NCBI RefSeq assembly: GCF_900343125.1
Contig: NZ_OPYL01000001.1
Span: forward strand, 310,001 to 374,000
Direction: 5' to 3'
Source: Dysgonomonas sp. Marseille-P4361
GTDB taxonomy: Bacteria; Bacteroidota; Bacteroidia; Bacteroidales; Dysgonomonadaceae
DNA length: 64,000 nt
Each line of letters begins with the position of its first letter. Positions within the stretch are counted from its first letter, which is position 1. A model generated the notes under the pieces. It saw only the letters and a list, made by a program, of their open reading frames with translations. It was not told where the DNA came from and did no database searches. This document shows positions 56,240-64,000 of the stretch, in pieces. A program made the position numbers and the translations under genes.

Positions 56240-57475
56240 TTATGACGGTACATTGCTATTCGCCAAATGAAACTTGCCGGACAATCGTTTGTTCAGAAGT
56301 TTCATATCTTCGTCGATTTTCTCATTGTTTACCTGAGCATAGATACGGGTGGCTCTCCAATCGGTATGTCCGAGCAATTCGCCTACCGTTTCCAGTGGAA
56401 CTCCCTGAGAGAGAGTCACTACGCTGGCATAGCAATGTCTCGCCATATGAAAGGTAATTCGCTTATTTATAGAGCATTCACTGGCGATTCGTTTCAGGTA
56501 GATATTGGTCTTACTGCAACTAATCATGGGGAATAGTTTGCCATCCTTCGCTAATCTCCTATATTTTTCGATTAGCTGTATCGGAATTTCCAATAGTGGA
56601 ATATGGCAAGGCGCACCGGTCTTCTTTCTTCTGAGATGCACCCACCGGATACCATCTTCAGCTGTAGATAGATTTTTCTCGGTCAGGTTACGCATATCAC
56701 TGAACGCAATGCCGGTAAACGAAGAAAACAAAAACATATCTCGGATGAAATTCAAATTCTGGCGGGATAGCTTCACTTTTATCAGCGTTTGCAGTTCCGC
56801 TGCAGTCAGGGATTTGGGAACAATAGGCTGTGTAATATACTCATAGCCAAGAAACGGGTCATTGCGGAGTAGTCCGTTGTTGATAGCTATTTTTATGATT
56901 CTGCGTAACTGGCAAATTGTATTCACAATTGTTTGGGGAGCGAAGCGGAGTTCCACACGCAAGTAATAATCATAATCGGCAACAAACGATGGGGTCAATG
57001 CCTGAAATGACATATCGCTTACATTATATTTCTTTCGCATGAAGCGTTTCAGGTGATTAAGAGAGATGCCATAACGTTTGTAGGTTTCCATGCACCGATT
57101 AACACCGACATTTTTCAGGAAAGACTGATTGTGTGCTTCGTAGTATTTGACAAGAGTGTCCTGCTCGGATGCAATACCTTGAAACGCATTCTTCACCTCT
57201 CCGGCGGATACGTTTTCTTTTTTCACCGACAAATCCCTGTAAGCGGAATGGATGGCGACACAGATTTTGTTCAGGGAGGCGTTAATGGAGAGGGCGGTCT
57301 TGCTCTTGCCGGTAGCTCTGCCCGACTTGGTATCCCAAAGGGATACAGGAATACTCACTTTGGCACTGAACTGTACCATTGATTTTCCAATGCGAATACG
57401 TCCCAGAACGGGAACTGTTCCGTCCGCTTTCTCCTCATTTCGCTTGAGGTAGAAATTTACTTTTACTTCTGTCAT
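56240..57475 (-). CDS. tyrosine recombinase (first of tandem pair)
   Basis: A 411-residue integrase, same family as its neighbour. It shows SFTGIAFSDMRNL, HMARHCYASVV and GHTDWRATRIYAQ as catalytic boxes, all intact. The N-terminal region (KVNFYLKRNEEKADG) is the arm-type DNA-binding part. A TAATTTTG promoter element lies 23-30 bases upstream. Tandem integrases are seen in some Bacteroides mobile elements, where both may be needed for movement. Confidence 0.92.
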   Translation of the reverse strand: MTEVKVNFYLKRNEEKADGTVPVLGRIRIGKSMVQFSAKVSIPVSLWDTKSGRATGKSKTALSINASLNKICVAIHSAYRDLSVKKENVSAGEVKNAFQGIASEQDTLVKYYEAHNQSFLKNVGVNRCMETYKRYGISLNHLKRFMRKKYNVSDMSFQALTPSFVADYDYYLRVELRFAPQTIVNTICQLRRIIKIAINNGLLRNDPFLGYEYITQPIVPKSLTAAELQTLIKVKLSRQNLNFIRDMFLFSSFTGIAFSDMRNLTEKNLSTAEDGIRWVHLRRKKTGAPCHIPLLEIPIQLIEKYRRLAKDGKLFPMISCSKTNIYLKRIASECSINKRITFHMARHCYASVVTLSQGVPLETVGELLGHTDWRATRIYAQVNNEKIDEDMKLLNKRLSGKFHLANSNVPS

Positions 57476-58229
57476 AATTAACTCTTTTACAGGTTACAAA
57501 ATTAACTGTTATAGAGCTAATCAATGTTACGCAAGAAATTGTGATTCAGTGAATAAAAAACCGGATTCAGACTTGTTTCCCACACAACAGAAGAACAAGA
57601 CCCAATATGGACAAAAATCCTTCTTCTTTCATGGGAAAATCCGTTGTTTGAATAGTTACTGCAATACAAAAACAGGTAACGCATTCGTAACGGAAAGTCT
57701 TCCGAAATACACAATATTTTGCTTTTTTACTGCTTGCAGCGGAGAGAAGATTAATGAAGTTCGCACCAATGGGTCAGCCATTTACGCCATTTTACCCGTT
57801 CTTGCTTTTTAGGTGCATAGTTTAGAAACGAGCGAACTTCTAAGTTTTACTTTATTCTGCACAACATACAAAGAGCAACTTTTCTACAAACAAAGATATA
57901 AAATTTGCCCTATCAACATAAATAACAGATGCTTTATTTCTCGTTTTTCACTTTAGTGAATATAGAAAGCCTAATAAATACCATGTATGATAAAATCTTT
58001 TTGCCTTAGGATACTCTTACTCCATTGAAACGTCAAGAATTAATTTGATTAAAAAGGAAGGAATATAGTATTCTACTTCTTGTTGCAGAAATATTTATCT
58101 CATTTACAGTATGGAAATTCAAATGACTATGAGACAGAATCAAACTCCCTATTAAGGTGTCTTTCTAAACTTAAAAAGAGAAAGAGCAACCTCCTTAGAG
58201 ATTACTCAAATTATTTTACAACACTAACC
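57476..58229. other. gene-free right flank of the island
   Basis: 754 AT-rich bases with no convincing gene. It holds the integrase promoter, GGTAAC/GTTAC motifs (57493, 57528, 57656, 57675), and the candidate right border at 57805-57833. Beyond 57840 I see nothing recognisable up to the GH2 stop. The chromosome probably resumes inside this stretch. Confidence 0.45.
57498..57505 (-). promoter_or_regulatory. -7 promoter element of the tandem integrases
   Basis: Minus-strand TAATTTTG, with ATTG about 17 bases upstream, 23 bases before the integrase ATG. Confidence 0.5.
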
Positions 58230-61073
58230 CTATTGATAAGTAGTAATATTCTTTACTCCAATAATTTTTCTATCCTCTATTGTTGAGCTAAATAATTGTT
58301 TCAGTTTCTCTTCAGAAATAGATGTTTTGGGTTCAAATTTAGACGAGCTCATGTAAGATAGCATTGCATACTTAAGCTGCCTTCCTTCGGGCTTGTCTTG
58401 GATCTTCTCCAGATTACATGTGTTCACCAACAACTTTCCGTTTCCTACCTTTACTTCAAAAATCAGTCCTAGCTTGTGATTTCGCTCTATATTATCTATA
58501 ATCTGAACAATAGGTTGAAAATCTTTAGCTGTATGATTCAATATAAAAGGATGTGCATTTCTAAGAATAGACCACCATTGCCAATTTGTGTGGAATTCTG
58601 TCGGAAAATTCTCAAATAATGGATGTGCTTCCTCTGTTAATAAAGAGAGTGTACCTGGAGATACATCTCGTTTTAGATACTCTGATATATTTTTGAACAT
58701 TGCATAGTTCCAATAATCGGGAGTAAATAGACCTCCTACAGATAGAGAGGCTATATCTTCTGCATTTGGAGTCAACAATACACTCTTCCCCCTTTGCAAC
58801 GCTCTTATAGCTTCAGTCAACGATGTTGTTTCTGCAATATCAGAAGACTTTATTCCAGCCAATTTTCTAGGATACACCCATAAATTATAGCTATTTACTT
58901 GCTCTCCTATCTGCAATGATAGTTTAAGCTGTGTAGCCTTTTCTATATCTTTTAATTTTACTTGTATTTTTCCTATTTCTGAAACTGCACCTTGTGGTAC
59001 ATTTACAGTATAAGTTCCTTTTTGTATCAGATGATTATCTGACAGAGTGATTAAAGACCATGATAGCTTCTCTTTTTCTATAGATCCAGATGAATAATTA
59101 AACAATTTAAGATCAGCTGTAAATACCTCGTCATTATTCCATGTGAATTTTTGAAAAAGAGCAAGGGGCACTATTTCTGAACAAAAACCGCGAAATTCTT
59201 CTGCAGTTATACCTCCTTTATTATCCATAAAAGTGTCCAGAATACCGACATAGGCGCTTCCTTGTCCTGGATAATCTTGCAAATCCAGAACTTGAAAACC
59301 TCCAAGCCCTGCTGTTCTTAAACACACCTCAATATCTTCCTTGTAGCAAATAGCTGCGAAACGAGAAGTTGCCTTATGAAAGTCTTCTGCTTGATGAGAC
59401 AATCCGTTTTCAGCCAATCTCTTTCTAAACACTTCCAAATTGTAAGGGTAGAGTACACCCTCATACTTTGAGATTTGATTATAATCAGGATAACTTTGAA
59501 ACTGTCCATTTTCGTGACTTATTACAGGAATACTACAATCTGAGATTGCCTCTGCAAAGCTTTTATAGGTATTAGGATAAGTTCCATTCATATATCCTCC
59601 ATCTTTAGCGTCAGCGAAAGAGAATGTAGAACGGGTATGTTTGCTGTAATCAGCAGAGCCAACTTGCCCTCCTACTCTACAAGTAACAAAGAAATCTTCT
59701 TCTTTCTGCTGTCCCGCAGTTCCCAAAAAATTATTTGCTCCAAAAGAATACAGAGGTCTGTTATCTAAAGTTCTAAACACAGAAACCATCTCTTTCATAC
59801 AATCTACATCTCCTCCCAATTCATTTCCAAGAGCCATCATTACAAAAGATGGGTTATCAGCATATGCTTCTAAGATATGCACTCCTTCATTGATTAAGAA
59901 GTGATTAAGCTCTTTGTCCCCTTTCTCCAAAGCACCCCAATATGGCAATTCTGTCTGCATGTATATACCAACCTCATTTGCCGCCTCAAATGCAGCTTTG
60001 GGAGGAGTCCATGAATGGAAACGGTAATGATTGATCCCATATTGTTTCGAAATTCGAAATTGACGTATCCACTCATCTTTCTCCATAGGAGGATAGCCTG
60101 TTAAAGGGAATACACAACCATCGTGTTTACCTCTCAAGAAAGTTTTCAATGAGTTAATCGTAAACTGAGTGCCTTTAGTCGCAAATTCTCTTACACCAAA
60201 ATCCAGTGTTAAGAAATCCTCTGCTTTGTTCTCTGCTATTAACGAAAAGTTAACCTTATACAAGGCTGGATCGAATTCACTCCAAAGAACTTTCTCCTTG
60301 CCAAGAGATATATTGAATTTATACAGGCTATCCCCTTTCGCCAGATCCAACTTTATTTCTTGCTCGGGTAAAGTTATTTTTTTGTCTGTATTCCAAGTAT
60401 AACCCTTAATTTTAAGTACAGCTGTTAAGTTTTGGGCTGAATATATTTGAGCCTCTACAGGAATAAGATTTGATTGTGTATTAGAATATACTTTTACCGA
60501 TTCGAGCAATATTTCATCATATCCTTCAAGTCCGAATTTACCAATTACACCATTCCAGTTTGTTTGAGTTGCATTTGTCCAAGCATGAGAGCCTTTTATC
60601 CCATCAGGGACGGATGATTCGCTATTATCTATTTCTATACAGATAGTATGTTTCCCTTCTATTAACTTACCTATATTATAAATCTGTGGCGAAAGGATGA
60701 GCGAAGAACTTCCGATACTATCCCCATCAATCCAGACTGTAGATGGTTTGGTTCGCTCCATAATTAGTCTCCAATGTTTATGTGCAGATGCTACCGGAAC
60801 TTCTATCTCACGAACATATTTCATCCTTCCTTCATAAGGATATAGCCTTGTTAACTGACCTGTATTTAAAGTATCTGTATTACGAGGAACGAGCTTACTT
60901 TCATCTACTGTCCCAGGCAAATTTATCTCACCAATATTAGTCTCCCATATTCCGCCCAACGGAATAAATTCTCTTTCCTTAAACTTCTGATTTTCGGTTT
61001 TTGAACATGAAGAGAAAAACAGATAAATAAATATGGAGAAGAACAAAATTAAAGATTTGTTATTATTCGTCAT
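58230..61073 (-). CDS. glycoside hydrolase family 2 lipoprotein
   Basis: A 947-residue surface or periplasmic lipoprotein: lipobox FSSC with Cys23. The order is that of GH2: N-terminal sugar-binding beta domain (about 75-190), immunoglobulin-like domain (about 190-300), TIM barrel from about 300, then C-terminal beta domains. The acid/base pair is in LGNELGGD (Glu418) and the probable nucleophile in ISHENG (Glu521). Next to two mannanases, beta-mannosidase is a reasonable guess, but the residues seen do not exclude beta-galactosidase or others. Followed upstream by the GH5 gene. Confidence 0.82.
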   Translation of the reverse strand: MTNNNKSLILFFSIFIYLFFSSCSKTENQKFKEREFIPLGGIWETNIGEINLPGTVDESKLVPRNTDTLNTGQLTRLYPYEGRMKYVREIEVPVASAHKHWRLIMERTKPSTVWIDGDSIGSSSLILSPQIYNIGKLIEGKHTICIEIDNSESSVPDGIKGSHAWTNATQTNWNGVIGKFGLEGYDEILLESVKVYSNTQSNLIPVEAQIYSAQNLTAVLKIKGYTWNTDKKITLPEQEIKLDLAKGDSLYKFNISLGKEKVLWSEFDPALYKVNFSLIAENKAEDFLTLDFGVREFATKGTQFTINSLKTFLRGKHDGCVFPLTGYPPMEKDEWIRQFRISKQYGINHYRFHSWTPPKAAFEAANEVGIYMQTELPYWGALEKGDKELNHFLINEGVHILEAYADNPSFVMMALGNELGGDVDCMKEMVSVFRTLDNRPLYSFGANNFLGTAGQQKEEDFFVTCRVGGQVGSADYSKHTRSTFSFADAKDGGYMNGTYPNTYKSFAEAISDCSIPVISHENGQFQSYPDYNQISKYEGVLYPYNLEVFRKRLAENGLSHQAEDFHKATSRFAAICYKEDIEVCLRTAGLGGFQVLDLQDYPGQGSAYVGILDTFMDNKGGITAEEFRGFCSEIVPLALFQKFTWNNDEVFTADLKLFNYSSGSIEKEKLSWSLITLSDNHLIQKGTYTVNVPQGAVSEIGKIQVKLKDIEKATQLKLSLQIGEQVNSYNLWVYPRKLAGIKSSDIAETTSLTEAIRALQRGKSVLLTPNAEDIASLSVGGLFTPDYWNYAMFKNISEYLKRDVSPGTLSLLTEEAHPLFENFPTEFHTNWQWWSILRNAHPFILNHTAKDFQPIVQIIDNIERNHKLGLIFEVKVGNGKLLVNTCNLEKIQDKPEGRQLKYAMLSYMSSSKFEPKTSISEEKLKQLFSSTIEDRKIIGVKNITTYQ

Positions 61074-61161
61074 TCCTATTGTTTATTAAAGATTATAAGA
61101 AGCGAGTAACCATCTATTTCATATGGTAATAGATGGTTATTCATTTTAGGATTAATATTTT

Positions 61162-62451
61162 TTATTTGATCTGACTTGCAAATTGTTTAATAACTCCAAT
61201 TGTACTATCAGTATCAAAGACAGAGTTCAACCCTTGTTCTTCTTGTGCCGGGTCGCCTACGTAATCATCCCATGGTTTCCAAAACTCATGGGATGGGCGT
61301 CCCAATCCTCCCCATGCCCAGAAGTTACATCCGGCTAATACTCCTTCCGATTGAAAGGCTGAAACTACCTGTTCGAATACATTTGCGTAGTATCGATCAC
61401 GCGCTGTCACCGGATCATCAAGGGTATACTTATGATTGTCTCTGGGGAAACCAAATTCTTCCATTACTATTGGTTTTTTCAGTTTTTGTGCCATTTGTAT
61501 ATGCTTCTGCATGTATTCATTTGTTTTTTCTATAGCTACATCTACCGATTGCGGAATCTGGCTGATATCTATCCAACTCCAGTTTTTAGGCCATACATGC
61601 ATAGTCAGATAATCAACATTCTTATCTGCATGTATTTCTTCGAATAGATTCATATCCATTTCGCAACCCCAAGAGCCTTCAGAACCTATCGATATTAAAT
61701 GATTCTGATCCAATGATCTCATTAATGCAGTCGTATTTTTAAGCCATTTAGCCATCAATGGTTTAGCCTCGTCACTGAAGGCACGCGGTTCGTTACCTAC
61801 TTGCCAAGACATAATTGCCGGATCTTCCGTATATTTCTTGCCTGTATAACGATTAATTCGAGTCATTACATGCTTTACGTGGTTGAAGAACAGCTCATGA
61901 CAAGCATCGCATGCAGCATATTTAGCTACATGTTCAACAAAAACAGGCCAATCGTGTACTCCTTTGGGAGGAACATCTCCCTCACCTGCCCAACTCAGAT
62001 ATTGTCCATAACCTCCACTCCATTCCCAGCTATTATTGAGGAATAGTACTGCATGCATCTCTCTTTTTCCTAATTCTACCATAAGGTAGTCTAAGCCTTC
62101 AAAAATAGTATCATTATATACCCCCGGAGCAAGCTGAAGGCTAGGTCTTATCTTCACCTCCTGTCCCGAAGGACCATCTGCCCCTACCAGAACTCTAAGG
62201 TTAGTAATACCATTTGCTTTCATGAAATCAAGTTCTTTTCCCAATCTTTCTCTGTTTCCTCCCTGACCTGTTGAGCCTAGAATCGCTCCATACCAATAGT
62301 TAGTCCCGATGAAATAGTAAGGTTTATCTCCTTTAAAAAAGCGACCTTTTTCTTGCGTAATAAATTCTGAGACTACTCCATCTTGTTGTTGATTTTTTGC
62401 ACAACACATAAATAGGATTCCAATTGTAAGTAATATTGCTAATTTCTTCAT
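61162..62451 (-). CDS. GH5-family mannanase-like lipoprotein
   Basis: An endo-acting hydrolase of about 429 residues from MKKLAILL. The leader ends at CC (Cys16/17), probably a lipoprotein though the lipobox is imperfect. The TIM barrel has the GTNYWYG start typical of GH5_7 mannanases, acid/base in WQVGNEPR (Glu221) and nucleophile in VMEEFGF (Glu332). An alternative ATG at 62478 overlaps the GH26 stop as ATGA. It is coupled to the GH26 gene, strongly suggesting mannan as substrate. Confidence 0.86.
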   Translation of the reverse strand: MKKLAILLTIGILFMCCAKNQQQDGVVSEFITQEKGRFFKGDKPYYFIGTNYWYGAILGSTGQGGNRERLGKELDFMKANGITNLRVLVGADGPSGQEVKIRPSLQLAPGVYNDTIFEGLDYLMVELGKREMHAVLFLNNSWEWSGGYGQYLSWAGEGDVPPKGVHDWPVFVEHVAKYAACDACHELFFNHVKHVMTRINRYTGKKYTEDPAIMSWQVGNEPRAFSDEAKPLMAKWLKNTTALMRSLDQNHLISIGSEGSWGCEMDMNLFEEIHADKNVDYLTMHVWPKNWSWIDISQIPQSVDVAIEKTNEYMQKHIQMAQKLKKPIVMEEFGFPRDNHKYTLDDPVTARDRYYANVFEQVVSAFQSEGVLAGCNFWAWGGLGRPSHEFWKPWDDYVGDPAQEEQGLNSVFDTDSTIGVIKQFASQIK

Positions 62452-62474
62452 AGTTATAAATCTCTTATTTACCA

Positions 62475-63593
62475 TCACTTTATATCCTGATTCATTAGTA
62501 TATTATCTTTTTCTACAAACTTGATAAGATCATCAGCGGCAGGATGTCCCTTGAATGGTATATAGTAGTGATTAGGTTTATCCGCTTCCCAAGCATTCCT
62601 CCAGAAAAGAATCCAGCTAATATTATATTTACTGATAATAGGATGTACAACTTCAGTAAAATAAGCCGTATTAGGAATAGATTCCATTCCTGTTTCTCCT
62701 ACGATAGCTATCTTGTTTGTTTTATTTGCATGATCAGTTACAACTTTGATATTAAAATCCATATCTTTCTTGTAGTTTACCAATGCTTCAGGTTCATTAC
62801 TTGTATAACAATCAAAACCTAAGATATCGACATATTCGTCACCTGGATAGCGTTCAAAAAACTCTTCTTCAGTTTTTACTGTTGCTGTGGAATAAGCATA
62901 GATAAGATTATGAACCGATTTTTTATCTCTAAAATATTCTACAGTCATCACCCATAGTTTTTTATATTCTTCGGGAGTACATTGTCTGTTACCCCACCAG
63001 AACCAGCCACCAGTATGTTCGTGATACATTCTGAACACAATAGAAATCAAATGTCCATTATCATCTTTCAGACTAAGGAAAAAATCTCCTAGGCGATCCA
63101 TCCATTTCAAGTATTGAGTATGATGCACGCCATTAGGCAGAACAGATCGAACAACTGTATCTTGTTCGCAGTCCCATGAAGTATTTCCGGTTGCTATATT
63201 ATCGACATGCCAGCTAGCAGTGGTAATACCTCCTCTTCTATTAGTTTCTATTATATAGTTTCGCATATCTGAGAAATAGACAGAATCCAGATTATATTCC
63301 ACTCCCAGTTCTATATGTCCTAACTCCCATCCAATAATAGCCGGGTAATCTCCAGTAACGTCTTTCACATCGCTTCTTCCTGGCTCTTTGTACCAATCGT
63401 GTCCATAAGCCAAAGCGTCCTGATGAGCCAGCATTATACCCTTTTCTCTCAAATTGAAGAATTTATTATAAAGCTCTTGCGTTTCTTTAGTTGCATTTTT
63501 ATCTATAGGTTGCATAATAGGCTTTGTTGTTTTATTGTCACATGCAGTGAGACACACTACAATGGCAAAGAATAGTAAGCATATATTTTTCAT
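62475..63593 (-). CDS. GH26 endo-beta-1,4-mannanase lipoprotein
   Basis: A 372-residue lipoprotein with lipobox LTAC (Cys18). The GH26 catalytic pair is clear: acid/base in RMYHEHTGGWFWWG (Glu192) and nucleophile in IVGETGMES (Glu300). The substrate-binding HQDALAYGHDW segment at about 57-67 is typical of Bacteroides GH26 mannanases. It would cut mannan to oligosaccharides, mainly mannobiose. It lies 25 bases after the AGE-family gene. Confidence 0.92.
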   Translation of the reverse strand: MKNICLLFFAIVVCLTACDNKTTKPIMQPIDKNATKETQELYNKFFNLREKGIMLAHQDALAYGHDWYKEPGRSDVKDVTGDYPAIIGWELGHIELGVEYNLDSVYFSDMRNYIIETNRRGGITTASWHVDNIATGNTSWDCEQDTVVRSVLPNGVHHTQYLKWMDRLGDFFLSLKDDNGHLISIVFRMYHEHTGGWFWWGNRQCTPEEYKKLWVMTVEYFRDKKSVHNLIYAYSTATVKTEEEFFERYPGDEYVDILGFDCYTSNEPEALVNYKKDMDFNIKVVTDHANKTNKIAIVGETGMESIPNTAYFTEVVHPIISKYNISWILFWRNAWEADKPNHYYIPFKGHPAADDLIKFVEKDNILMNQDIK

Positions 63594-63618
63594 ATGATAT
63601 TAATATAGGATTAAATTA

Positions 63619-64000
63619 TTAGTCTAAATTAAAGTTTTCTATCATCTCCATACACATTCTACTATTATGATACGGACATTTCCAGAAACCTGCTTTATCT
63701 TCCTTTTCATTGATACTTCCATCAGCTAACCGACTCCAAACCCATTCTCCATTCTCGTTATCAATTATTTCACGCTGAATGTATTTCCATGTTTGGCTTG
63801 CTTGTACTAGATAAGATTCCTTTTCTGAGTTTTTGTAAGCATACATAAAGCCAACAACAGCCTCTGCTTGCACCCACCAATGTCGTTCTGCATCTACATC
63901 CGCACCTTCCTTTTCGTAGACCATACTGCCATCTGCAAGACAGCCTTTAGTAGCTGCATCTGCTATTTGCAAACTCAACTGTTTAACTTGTTCTTGCAAT
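63619..64000 (-). CDS. AGE family epimerase, C-terminal part (probable mannobiose 2-epimerase)
   Basis: The C-terminal 127 residues of an (alpha/alpha)6-barrel epimerase; the N-terminus is outside the window. Visible family motifs are RHWWVQAEAVVGF and KAGFWKCPYHNSRMC, with the catalytic histidine region in PYHNSR. Next to GH26 and GH5 mannanases it is probably the cytoplasmic enzyme that converts mannobiose to mannosyl-glucose for a GH130 phosphorylase. That partner is not seen here. Confidence 0.85.
   Translation of the reverse strand, partial: LQEQVKQLSLQIADAATKGCLADGSMVYEKEGADVDAERHWWVQAEAVVGFMYAYKNSEKESYLVQASQTWKYIQREIIDNENGEWVWSRLADGSINEKEDKAGFWKCPYHNSRMCMEMIENFNLD

Larger units (their letters stand above)
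36998..57833. mobile_element. putative integrative mobilizable element carrying the defence operon
   Basis: The segment holds two tandem tyrosine recombinases and a mini-RhuM gene at the right end, a relaxase/MobC/oriT module in the middle, and a defence operon as cargo on the left. No tra genes, coupling protein or replication gene is visible, so it would need a helper. The proposed borders are a pair of matching motifs. CTTTTTAG occurs at 36998-37005 and 57805-57812, and AAACGAGC at 37010-37017 and 57826-57833. They are short and of uneven spacing, so the borders are tentative. An alternative left border is the tRNA-Val 3' end. Confidence 0.45.

Noticed and set aside
57549-57812. 87-residue plus-strand frame in the right flank
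   Set aside because: No family resemblance, no promoter or ribosome-binding context, and an overlapping minus-strand frame of equal weakness.
35584-57833. tRNA-Val 3' end duplicated at the far end of the island as a classical att repeat
   Set aside because: I looked for the tRNA 3' sequence in 57,476-58,229 and in the junction at 37 kb and saw no copy.
1-64000. CRISPR array or rRNA genes
   Set aside because: No regularly spaced direct repeats with unique spacers of CRISPR type, no cas genes and no rRNA sequence were noticed.

Overview
The window comes from a low-GC member of the Bacteroidota, order Bacteroidales. I lean towards a Dysgonomonas-like organism, but that genus is inference from gene content. 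The signs are TAnnTTTG-type -7 promoter elements without clear Shine-Dalgarno sites, a menaquinone operon in the Bacteroidales style, a TonB receptor paired with a DUF4249 lipoprotein, lipoprotein glycosidases, and CTnDOT-like integrases and mobilization genes.

Bases 1-35,583 look like ordinary chromosome. On the minus strand are dapB-lepB, a full men operon (menI-F-D-B-C-E) and murF. Then come cysK, a glycosyltransferase-deacetylase pair, DUF4834, the TonB receptor/DUF4249 pair, uvrA, a GH127 enzyme and a purine-salvage operon (DUF2625, permease, xpt, an unknown gene, rsmE). They are followed by a FocA-type channel, a minus-strand yicC-gmk-nadD-M24 peptidase-folP operon, and an Spx-like gene with tamB.

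At 35,584 a tRNA-Val(UAC) marks the edge of an accessory island reaching about 57.8 kb. Just inside is a tyrosine recombinase truncated before its catalytic tyrosine. The island's main content is a tightly packed minus-strand operon of 12 genes (50,191 down to 37,244): XRE regulator, hsdM, hsdS, a TIR protein, a SLOG protein, two ThsB-like TIR proteins, a further TIR protein, hsdR, RhuM and a primase-helicase fusion. Four TIR proteins and a stand-alone SLOG protein thus sit between the specificity and restriction subunits of a type I restriction-modification system. No SIR2 or macro-domain Thoeris effector is present. This five-gene cassette is the best candidate for an undescribed system. A logical reading is that the restriction system is the first layer, and TIR-made nucleotide signalling read by SLOG is a second, suicidal layer.

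The right part of the island is a mobilization module: relaxase, MobC-like protein, an oriT-like region, DUF3408, two small HTH proteins, a frameshifted DUF3876 gene, a mini-RhuM gene and two tandem tyrosine recombinases. No conjugation (tra) genes are seen, so the element would be mobilizable rather than self-transmissible.

From 58,230 to the end lies a minus-strand mannan-degradation cluster: an AGE-family (mannobiose 2-epimerase-like) protein, GH26 and GH5 mannanases and a GH2 enzyme, the three hydrolases with lipoprotein-like or N-terminal signal sequences.
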